A stretch of DNA of 64,000 bases. Source: Thermoanaerobaculia bacterium. Lineage in GTDB: Bacteria; Acidobacteriota; Thermoanaerobaculia; Multivoradales; JAIOJS01. The first letter of the stretch is position 1, and each line of letters begins with the position of its first letter. The translations under genes and the position numbers were made by a program. The notes beneath the pieces were generated by a model. That model had not been told where the DNA came from. It worked only from the letters and a program-made list of their open reading frames with translations, and made no database searches. Location of the stretch: NCBI GenBank assembly GCA_030429235.1, contig JAUIDB010000005.1, positions 1-64,000 of the forward strand, given 5' to 3'. This document shows, in pieces, positions 44,374 to 54,500 of the stretch.

Positions 44374-45921
44374 TCAACGCTTGCGTTTGCGGCGGACGGA
44401 GAGTTCTTTGAGCGCCTCGATCGGTCGGCGGTCGGGGGAGAGGAGTCGGATCGCTTGCCGCAGATGGTCTTCGGCGGCGTCGAAGTCCAGTCGGTTCGAC
44501 TCGACCAGTCCGAGGTAGTAGAGCGCGGTGCCACAACCGGGGTCGATGCGGACGGCTTCGCGCAGATCGTCGTAGGCGGCGTCTCCGTACTGCATGGGTG
44601 ACATCCGATACCGGCAGTAGGCAGCTTCGGCCCGGTAGAGGGCGTTCTGCGGGTCGACGTCGGCCGCAAACTGCAGAAACTCCAGGGCGCGAGAGAAGTT
44701 TTCGCCCTGCAAGAACTCGAGCCCCTTCTTGTACTGCATCGCAGAATCCAGGAGATCGGTCGCGATCTGGGGCTGCGTGGGGCGGTTCGCTCGGTCGCGC
44801 TGCAGGTTGCGCCGCCGTTCGAGCAGGATCCCTCGCTGCTCGGTGTTGGCGAGTTCCGCGTACGCCTCCGCACCCGCGAGGAAGAGGTTTCGGGCCTTCT
44901 CGGCAACGCCTCCCGACAGCTGCGCTTCGACGATCCACGGGGCGAACCGTCGGGCGAATCGGAGGTAGCCGCGCACGATCGCCTCGGCGTCGGCTTCTTC
45001 GGGGAGTTCGAGAAGATCGAAGGCGTCCTTCCGCTTGTACGAGAGGAAGGACTCCATGATGCGCCGTTCGAGCCCCTCCAGTTCGTCTTGGTTCAGGGGG
45101 CCGGCGGAGGGCGGATGCAGGATGACCTCGGTCGATTCGACCATCGACCTCGGCTGGCTGGCGGCGGCGGATTCCAGAGCCTTCTCCGGTGCGATGACGC
45201 CGAGGATGGACAGCGCGTAGATCAGGCGACCCAGAGATTCGGATGCGATGCCACTGGTCAAGGCCAGTTGGTCGATCGGTTGCGCTGTGCGGTAGAGGGA
45301 CTCGACGAGGGTCTGGGCGACTTTGTCGAGTTTCAGTTCGTCACGCCCGAAGGGTGGCGAGGGGTTGGAAGCCAGTGGTTCGCCCAGCAGCGGACGGATC
45401 CCGGTCATGATCTGGTCCGGGCGGGTCAGCTTGCGGATGCCGGTCAGGATCAGCTGAGGGGTCCGCACCTGGAGCGTGGTGTCGGGGTCGCCCGCCAAGG
45501 GGTGGATCTCGAAGGTCCCCGCCGCCCAGCCGAAGGGATCCAGGAGCTTGCGGGCCAGGTTGGACCGCAACTGGCGGTACAGTTCCATCGGATCCAGAAG
45601 GTCGCGGTCCAGCAGGATCTCCCCGAGCGGCACCTCGCGCCGTAGTGACTCGGCGAGGAGTTCTTGCAGTTGGCCGTCGTCGAGTTTGCCGACGCTCACC
45701 AGGTAGCGACCGAGGGTCTCGTGGACGAGATTGGAGCGGCAGTCGATGGCGACGCCCTCGAGCAGGAAGATCTGCTTCTCGACCGGTTTCCTCTGCAGGC
45801 GGATCACCGCGGTGTGGCGGCCGCGGGCGAGTGCCGAGAGCAGGACCGGAAACGGAATCTCGGTCAGGTCTCCCTGCCGCAGGTCGGCGATCTCGGCGAA
45901 ACGTTCGACCGTGGGGATCAT
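44374..45921 (-). CDS. DUF4388/PATAN-type protein with degenerate J-domain and TPR repeats
   Basis: The 515-residue cytosolic protein has an N-terminal DUF4388 (PATAN-like) domain (~15-130; LTEIPFPVLLSALARGRHTA, IFLLEGVAIDCRSN). A linker precedes a J-domain-like segment (~300-375): AFDLLELPEEADAEAIVRGY, then RFARRFAP where HPD should be, and AYAELANTEQRGILLERRR. TPR repeats end the protein. DUF4388/TPR proteins occur with signalling systems in Myxococcota and Acidobacteriota, but their roles are mostly unknown. It converges with the caspase operon (21-bp gap) and lies ten bases after truD on the same strand. A TATGAT box sits nine bases before its ATG. Confidence 0.82.
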   Translation of the reverse strand: MIPTVERFAEIADLRQGDLTEIPFPVLLSALARGRHTAVIRLQRKPVEKQIFLLEGVAIDCRSNLVHETLGRYLVSVGKLDDGQLQELLAESLRREVPLGEILLDRDLLDPMELYRQLRSNLARKLLDPFGWAAGTFEIHPLAGDPDTTLQVRTPQLILTGIRKLTRPDQIMTGIRPLLGEPLASNPSPPFGRDELKLDKVAQTLVESLYRTAQPIDQLALTSGIASESLGRLIYALSILGVIAPEKALESAAASQPRSMVESTEVILHPPSAGPLNQDELEGLERRIMESFLSYKRKDAFDLLELPEEADAEAIVRGYLRFARRFAPWIVEAQLSGGVAEKARNLFLAGAEAYAELANTEQRGILLERRRNLQRDRANRPTQPQIATDLLDSAMQYKKGLEFLQGENFSRALEFLQFAADVDPQNALYRAEAAYCRYRMSPMQYGDAAYDDLREAVRIDPGCGTALYYLGLVESNRLDFDAAEDHLRQAIRLLSPDRRPIEALKELSVRRKRKR

Positions 45922-45931
45922 TGTCCGTCGA

Positions 45932-46954
45932 TCATAGCGTTTCGGCTGCTCCTGGCGATGGGGTCTCGACGATCTCCTCTGGGAACAACTCCTCGAGAAG
46001 CACCGTGACGTAACTCCCGGGGGGCAGAACCACCTCGATCCGGGCGGTAGAAGTCGAGGGCTCGTGGCTCAGGCCGAGGTCCGTTACCGGGACCCTGAGG
46101 GGTCGGCGGCCGCCGGCGAGGTGGTGGCGGCGGAGGCGGGGTAGCTCGTAGATCCAAGGGAGTTTCAGGGCTTTGGCGACCTGCTGTTCGAGGCGCAACG
46201 CCTCACCCTTGGGGGAGCGCATCTTGTGGCCGAGAATCGGGCCGGTCGGACTGATCTCCAGACTGGCGGCAGCTTCTTCGTGGTCCTCGGTGCGGAGTAC
46301 CGGCCGCAGGGCCCGGGTGGCGTGGTGCCAGGCCAGGTCCCCCTGCAGGAGCTGGCCGGCATCGCTGCGTCGGTCGAGGACGGCGTCGAACAGGAGCGAC
46401 TGGAGGGCGGAGAGGTAGAACCCCTCGCGGCGTCGGCCGGAAGCGAGACGCTCTCCGGCCAGGACCCTGCGACCCAACTCGGCGTTGTTGCCATCCCGAC
46501 CGTAGCGCTGCCGACCGAAACGGTTCGGCAACCCCCGAGTGCGGAGGAGTTCGCAGTTTCTTGCCAGACTCTCCTTTGTGCTCGTGACTTCGCGGAGGAT
46601 GATCGCGAAACGGTTCCCCGCCAGGTCGCCGGGGTGCAGCGGGTGGTGGTGCCGCCGGCAGTCCAGCACCGTGACGCCATCGAGTTCGAGTTGACGGACG
46701 GATTCCTCGGTGGCGCGCGAACTCAGCGGCAGCGAGTACCACTGCCGCGTCACCGCGCGTCGGTCCTTGCGCCCCGCGTATCCGACCGCCCGCTCTTCCA
46801 GTCCGAACCGGTGCGCGAGTTCGCGTGCCACGTCATCGCTGTTGCGAAGGCGTTTCTCGACCCAGAGGTGAAGGAAGGCCCCATCGCCGCTGGGCGGATA
46901 GAGGGAGAGCTCCTCGACTTCGAAGTCTTCGGGCTGGGATCGGAGGACGGCCAT
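45932..46954 (-). CDS. truD: tRNA pseudouridine(13) synthase TruD
   Basis: The 340-residue enzyme makes pseudouridine at position 13 of tRNA(Glu). It shows the N-terminal QPEDFEVEEL, the catalytic VGYAGRKDRRAVTRQWYS (Asp nucleophile in KD), NRFGRQRYGRDGNNAELG and a partial TruD insertion domain. Length is close to E. coli TruD (349). The ATG at 46954 follows TAGACT by seven bases with no Shine-Dalgarno. It is divergent from the sulfurylase gene and ten bases upstream of the DUF4388 gene. Confidence 0.93.
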   Translation of the reverse strand: MAVLRSQPEDFEVEELSLYPPSGDGAFLHLWVEKRLRNSDDVARELAHRFGLEERAVGYAGRKDRRAVTRQWYSLPLSSRATEESVRQLELDGVTVLDCRRHHHPLHPGDLAGNRFAIILREVTSTKESLARNCELLRTRGLPNRFGRQRYGRDGNNAELGRRVLAGERLASGRRREGFYLSALQSLLFDAVLDRRSDAGQLLQGDLAWHHATRALRPVLRTEDHEEAAASLEISPTGPILGHKMRSPKGEALRLEQQVAKALKLPWIYELPRLRRHHLAGGRRPLRVPVTDLGLSHEPSTSTARIEVVLPPGSYVTVLLEELFPEEIVETPSPGAAETL

Positions 46955-46961
46955 GCGGTGG

Positions 46962-46967
46962 AGTCTA
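46962..46967 (-). promoter_or_regulatory. -10-like box TAGACT for leaderless truD
   Basis: TAGACT is read on the minus strand and separated by seven bases from the truD ATG. No good -35 is visible at 17-18 bp. It is one of a series of similarly placed boxes in this window. Confidence 0.4.
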
Positions 46968-47120
46968 GAGGATCGCCAAGTGAATCCGACCGGTCGGAGA
47001 GGACGTGGTGGAGGGTGGTAGCGAAACTTCGCTCGGTCGAGGCGGCGGGCCGGTGGCTCTGTTAGGGTCCGGCCGTCACGAGGAATACCTCCCCGGCTCG
47101 GCAACTCTCGGAAGCGGTCT

Positions 47121-48836
47121 ATGTCTCCACTCAACCCACCCCACGGCGGCCATCTGGTCGACCTTCTCGTAACCCCAGAGCGCGAGGCGGAGCTTCGCGT
47201 CGAAGCCCGGGACTTGCCGTCCTGGACCCTGACGCCGCGGCAGCTCTGTGATCTGGAGATGTTGACCACCGGCGCCTTCTCTCCGCTGACTGGCTTCATG
47301 GACCGCGCTACCACCGAGGCGGTCGTGACCTCGAAGCACCTGCCCGACGGGACGCTCTGGCCGATTCCGATCACCCTTGACGTCACCGAAGAGACCGCGG
47401 CACAGCTGGCGGAGGGAGATCGGCTGGTGTTGCGTGACCTCGAGGGGTTGCCGCTGGCGATCATCGAAGCGCGCGACATCTGGCGCCACGATCGTGAGGG
47501 CGAGGCCCAGGGGGTGTACGGCACCCTGGATCGGGCTCATCCCGGCGTCGCCCATCTCCTCGAGCGGACGAACAACGTCGCGGTCGGCGGACCGGTGGAG
47601 GCGCTGCGTCTGCCACCGCACCACGACTTCGCTGGATTGCGCGACACCCCTGCCGTCGTGCGCCGCCGCTTCGAGGCCGCCGGGTGGCAGCGCGTAGTGG
47701 CCTTCCAGACGCGCAACCCGATGCATCGTGCGCACTTCGAACTCACCCGCCGCGCGGCGGAGGAGCATGACGCCAAGCTTCTCATCCAGCCGGTGGTCGG
47801 TTTGACCAAGCCCGGTGACCTCGACCACTACACGCGCGTCCGCTGCTACCGGGCCCTGCTCGGTCGGTACCCGGAAGGACTGGCGGACCTCTCGCTCCTG
47901 CCGTTGGCCATGCGGATGGCGGGCCCGCGGGAGGCGTTGCTTCACGCCATCGTCCGCAAGAACTACGGTTGCACCCACTTCATCGTGGGCCGGGACCACG
48001 CCGGTCCGGGCGTCGGGTCGGACGGCGAACCGTTCTACGGTCCCTACGAGGCCCAGGCAACGATGCTCGAGCATCGCGACGAACTGGGAATCGAGATGGT
48101 TCCGTTCAAGATGGTCTCCTACGTGGCCTCCGAAGGACGGTATCGGCCGGCGGACGAGATCGCTCCTGGGACGGAGACCCTCGCCATCTCCGGCACGGAG
48201 CTGCGGGACCGCCTCGCTCGGGGCGACGACCTGCCCGAGTGGTTTACCTTCCCCGAGGTGGCGGCCGAACTGCGCCGAACCCACCCGCCTCGTGACCGTG
48301 CGGGTTTCACCGTGTTCTTCACGGGGCTTTCCGGATCGGGCAAGTCGACGATCGCCAACGTTCTCCGGGTGAAGTTCTTGGAGCGCGGCGGTCGCCCGGT
48401 GACCCTGCTCGACGGTGACATCGTGCGGACCAACCTCTCCTCGGAGCTGGGGTTTTCGAAAGAGCATCGCGATCTGAACATTCGAAGGATCGGGTTCGTG
48501 GCCTCGGAGATCACGAAGAACGGTGGCGTGGCGATCTGTGCTCCCATCGCTCCCTACGACGCCGCGCGTCAGCAGGTTCGGCAGTCGATCGAGCCGCTCG
48601 GTGGGTTCGTCCTGGTGCACGTGGCCACGCCGCTCGAGGTCTGCGAGCGCCGCGACGTCAAGGGGCTGTACGCCAAGGCCCGGGCCGGCATCATCAAGGA
48701 GTTCACCGGGATCTCGGATCCCTACGAGGAGCCCAAGGAAGCGGAGGTGGTGCTGGACACCACGAGCCTGAGCCCCGAACAGGCAGCGGAGGCGGTCCTT
48801 CGCCGCTTGGAGGAAGAGGGGTACCTGTCGCGGTGA
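47121..48836 (+). CDS. sat: Bifunctional ATP sulfurylase (Sat) / APS kinase
   Basis: The 571-residue fusion converts sulfate plus ATP to APS and then to PAPS. The N-terminal PUA-like and ATP sulfurylase domains (~1-390) have VVAFQTRNPMHRAH and FIVGRDHAGPGVG, the nucleotide-binding QTRNP/HxxH and GRDHAG motifs. The C-terminal APS kinase (~395-571) has TVFFTGLSGSGKSTIANVL (Walker A) and LDGDIVRTNLS. Both halves appear complete and active, unlike forms where the kinase half is only allosteric. It supplies sulfation or assimilation; no APS/PAPS reductase is in the window. CysQ (33993-34796) would dispose of PAP. Confidence 0.95.
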   Translation: MSPLNPPHGGHLVDLLVTPEREAELRVEARDLPSWTLTPRQLCDLEMLTTGAFSPLTGFMDRATTEAVVTSKHLPDGTLWPIPITLDVTEETAAQLAEGDRLVLRDLEGLPLAIIEARDIWRHDREGEAQGVYGTLDRAHPGVAHLLERTNNVAVGGPVEALRLPPHHDFAGLRDTPAVVRRRFEAAGWQRVVAFQTRNPMHRAHFELTRRAAEEHDAKLLIQPVVGLTKPGDLDHYTRVRCYRALLGRYPEGLADLSLLPLAMRMAGPREALLHAIVRKNYGCTHFIVGRDHAGPGVGSDGEPFYGPYEAQATMLEHRDELGIEMVPFKMVSYVASEGRYRPADEIAPGTETLAISGTELRDRLARGDDLPEWFTFPEVAAELRRTHPPRDRAGFTVFFTGLSGSGKSTIANVLRVKFLERGGRPVTLLDGDIVRTNLSSELGFSKEHRDLNIRRIGFVASEITKNGGVAICAPIAPYDAARQQVRQSIEPLGGFVLVHVATPLEVCERRDVKGLYAKARAGIIKEFTGISDPYEEPKEAEVVLDTTSLSPEQAAEAVLRRLEEEGYLSR

Positions 48837-48986
48837 GCGTGGAGTCATCTCTCTCGAGTCCGTCACGCAGGGGTCGATAGGGTCGCCGGCCCCACGAAAC
48901 TCAGGCCTCTGACGTGACGATTGGATCGGGATGTGGCGGTCTCGGCTGATCTGCGTCTCTGTGACTAAGATTGCGCCTTCCGAGGC

Positions 48987-49016
48987 TTGACACCCCTCTG
49001 GTGGTGGACCTAGACT
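48987..49016 (+). promoter_or_regulatory. Sigma-70-type promoter of groESL
   Basis: A perfect -35 TTGACA (48987-48992), an 18-bp spacer and a -10 TAGACT (49011-49016) lie about 145 bp before groES. The CIRCE operator starts two bases after the -10, so repressor binding would block transcription initiation. Confidence 0.8.
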
Positions 49017-49017
49017 A

Positions 49018-49044
49018 CTAGCAGTCGCCCGGGGTGAGTGCTAG
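49018..49044 (+). promoter_or_regulatory. CIRCE operator (HrcA binding site) upstream of groESL
   Basis: CTAGCAGTC, nine bases, GAGTGCTAG. The consensus is TTAGCACTC-N9-GAGTGCTAA, so the left arm has two mismatches and the right arm one, with the spacer exactly nine. HrcA would repress groESL here and release it on heat stress. The 325-bp region 48837-49161 holds this, the promoter and the groES Shine-Dalgarno; I see nothing else in it. Confidence 0.88.
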
Positions 49045-49161
49045 TCCGGTACTCGATGCTCTGGCTCCCCGGGGCGGGCTCTAGCTGTCTCGCGGGCTCC
49101 GATGGGAGGGCGAGCGGCTCCGCAACTCTCAACCACGTCACCTAACAAGGAGGCAGTCACA

Positions 49162-51148
<1,987 letters not shown>

Positions 51149-51174
51149 GCTGTTCTACCTTCCAGCGTCTGAGC

Positions 51175-51210
51175 AAAGGGCCGACTCCTTCGGGGGCGGC
51201 CCTTTCTCGT
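51175..51210 (+). terminator. Intrinsic terminator after groEL with UUCG tetraloop
   Basis: AAAGGGCCG (51175-51183) pairs with CGGCCCTTT (51197-51205). Inside, CTCC and GGGG extend the stem around a TTCG loop, with one A bulged. The T-rich tail is short (CTTTCTCGT). Confidence 0.85.
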
Positions 51211-51567
51211 GTCCGCTGACAATATCTGCGATTGCGTGGCCGAAGATTGTCAGGGTAGTCGTCTCGTTCGAGGCTTGGACTCTGAGTCCCAGCCGAAGGC
51301 ATGGCGTGTCCGATCGGACAGCTCGTGGCTCAAATGGACGACTCGGGTGGCTGGTACAGAATGTGCTTTCAAAGTTGAGTCGGGGGTTTCCGGGGTAGGT
51401 CGTTGCGACGGCTGGGCCCGAGAGACGCACCGTTTCAGCTCCTACGAGTTGGTACTCGAAGCGGGGTGGGCCTTGTCCCTGGAAGGCACCGGGTCAAGAG
51501 TGCTACGATAGCTTCGATTCTATTGCGCTCGTCTGCATTACCATGCGATGTTCGAGGAACTTACCCA
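51206..51567 (+). other. Intergenic region between groEL terminator and first C25 protease
   Basis: No gene is supported here. It contains an inverted repeat, CTGACAAT (51216-51223) and ATTGTCAG (51246-51253), with perfect 8-bp arms 22 bp apart. A weak -10-like TACGAT lies at 51504-51509, about 60 bp before the protease start. Base composition is less GC-rich than the flanking genes. A promoter for the protease/peptide genes is expected here but not clearly identified. Confidence 0.5.
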
Positions 51568-54500
51568 ATGTCGATTCATATCCAGGACCTCCCGCGTTCG
51601 ATTCATTCCACACCCCTCCGTGCCTGCCTCGTGTGGCTGGTGGCGCTGGGCCTCGCCAGTCTCGGCTGGGCAGGCGGAACCGGGACGACCGAACTCCTGG
51701 CGATCCAGGGCGAAGGGGCCACGCGAGCCCAAGGTGACTACGTCAGCGACAGCGGCGGGATCGGGTCGTACTACAGTTTCTACATCGAGGTGCCGCCGTC
51801 CGCTTCGCGGCTGGTGGTCGACATCTTCGACGCCGACATCGGGATCGGTGGCGGGACTGAAGAAACCGCCAACCGAGACGAGATTAGGGGTACCGCTGAT
51901 ACGACGGCGACCTACAGCCTGCGCGATCCTTCGGGGAGTGTTCGGACTACGAATTTCACGATCGGGAATATAAGTGGTCCAGCAAGTTCGGACAACGCTT
52001 GGCTGAGCCTCTTTGATTCCGCTTCGAGTGAAAGTGTCAGCTTCGAAGGTGTCGAGACTGAACTCGATGGCTCGTTTCCTTTGGCGACTTCCATCACGGT
52101 GGACATCCCAGGAGCCCCTTGTGCGACCGGTGACCTCCTGCTTGCAGCAATAGCCACGGACGGAACTGTGACTGTCACAACTCCGACGGGCTGGACACTC
52201 ATCAATGGGGGTAGTTCTGGAGGTGGTGGCGGCCAAGCAGCAACGCTCTACACCTTCTACCGAATAGCCTCTGGCGGTGATATCGGGGGTTCTCAGACTT
52301 TCACCTACGGTAGTAGCGAGCAAACCGCGGGTGGCATTTTGTGCTATGGCGGAGTGGATAGTTCCGATCCCTTGGACGGTATCGCTGCAGCAACTGGTCA
52401 GAGCGATAGTCCAACTGCTCCTTCGGTCACGACTACCGTCGACGCTACCCGGGTAGTTCGTCTCTACGTCGCCGACGACAACGATACATCCGGAAGTCCC
52501 TACCCCTCAGGACACGCGGGACGCTACAACATCGCTACGAGCATCTTTACCGCGGGCGAAGTAACGACGGGTGCAGCCGACATCACTCAGGGGACGGCAG
52601 GTGCTACGGGCGGTGCGGCTTTCGATCTCAGCGCGAGTGAGCACTGGCGCGCCCTCACGATTGCTCTGGCCCCAGATAGTTCCGACGCTAGCCTTCTACC
52701 GGGCCACTGGGAGCTCCGCATCGATCAGTCCGGGTCGTCTGGCAACGACATCAACGCAATTGGCATCCGGGCCCATGACGGGACCTCCGGCGCCGGCGGG
52801 GTCGAACTCAACGTCTACGCCGAGTCGTTCACGACCTACGGCACCAACAACGCCGGCGGTAGCTCGGGCTCGCGGTCCTACACCCACCATCCGTACGTCA
52901 CCTCCGGCTGTGACCTCGAGGCCTACAATTTCGACTGGGACAGTACCGAGACGGGCTCTCAGGGCTCGATGGGCTTCGACACCCGAACGGGGACCTCACT
53001 GACTGGTGTGACCGACGCCTCGATGTCGGGCAACGACGTGTGGACCAGTCCCACCGTGACTGCCTGGACCGACGGCGAAAACGCCACCGAGTACGGCATC
53101 TGGGATATGGACGTCACCATCACCGGCTGGCCGAACAACGGCAACTACGGCCAGATCCTGCTGTCGGACGAGACCGGGATCGGCGGCGGTGACCCGAACG
53201 CGCAGCCCGAGGCCAACAGTCACGACATCTACTTCGCGACCGACGCAGGTGCGGCACCGGTGAAACCCTATCTCGAACAGCTGCTTCGTATTCGGGATGG
53301 CGAGCCCAACCCTCCCAACACCGGTGATACGAGCCGGATGACGGTGACGGTTCGGATCGTGAATCCCACGCCCCATTCGATCACGTTCAGCGCCAGCAAC
53401 CTGGTGACAGCGAATATCCCGGGAAGCGGTGTGGTCTACGCCGGCAACGCGAGCGTGAGTCAGGGAAGCATCGTCAGCCAGCCGTCGGTTGGCGGTACCG
53501 GTGACATTACCTGGAATCCGGGCACCGTCACCACCGGCTCGACGGAACTGCTGGCCTACGACGTCGACGTGACCCCGACGTCGAACGGACAGACTCTGGC
53601 CGTGACCGGCACGCCTTCGTCGAACGGGACGACGGCGAGCTATGTCGACGAGACCTGTACCGGCGCCGCGCCAGCCTGTTCGGGAGCTCAGCTCACTCGC
53701 GCCACCCCGACCCTCGGTCCGCTGTGCGAACTCGAGGTGACCGAGGACCAGCTGACCTACGTCAAGATCGATCGGTTTGCGAGCTACTTCGACCGTGACG
53801 GCCTGGTGATCGAATGGGTCAGCGCCTCCGAGGCTGGCACGATGATGTACGAACTCTGGCGCGCCCACGGCGAGAAGTGGGTCCCGGTGGAGGGAGGCCA
53901 GATCCCGGCTCTCTACGGAGCTCCCCAGGGGGGCGTCTATCGCGTGATCGATCCCGATGGGAGCCAGGGGGACCAGTATGTGATCCGCGAGCGTGACCGC
54001 CGCGGCGAGGCCTCGCTCCACGGTCCTTTCGTTGCCCACAGCGCCGCCAGCTTGGAGCGCCCGATGGACGGCATGGTCAGTGCGACTCCGCGGGTCGCCG
54101 AGCGGTCCTCCAGTGGCCTCGAGAGCCGCTTCGAAGCCCTTCAGGGCGGTGGCGATCAGGGGCGTGGCATCAACCATCAGGTGCCGGATCGCTCCGACCG
54201 CCGTCGGCGCGCCGCGGCACCATCCGCAGTCGACCTTCTGATCCGCGAGACCGGGCTCTACCATCTGTCCGCCACCCAGATCAGTGGCTCGCTGGGCCTC
54301 TCCCAGGCTCAGGTGCAGTCGCGCATCGCGCAGGGGACCTTGGCCCTGGAGACCGCCGGGGAGCCGGTGGCGTGGACCCCAGCGCCCGGCGACACCGGGC
54401 TCTACTTCTACGGCGAGGCGATCGACAGCCTGTACACCCTCGACAACGTCTACCGGCTGCGCGCCACTTCGGGGAATCAGATGGCAGTGGAGCCGGTTGC

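Noticed and set aside
47076-48866. 596-codon minus-strand ORF opposite ATP sulfurylase/APS kinase
   Set aside because: Antisense shadow; the sense strand carries all expected motifs.
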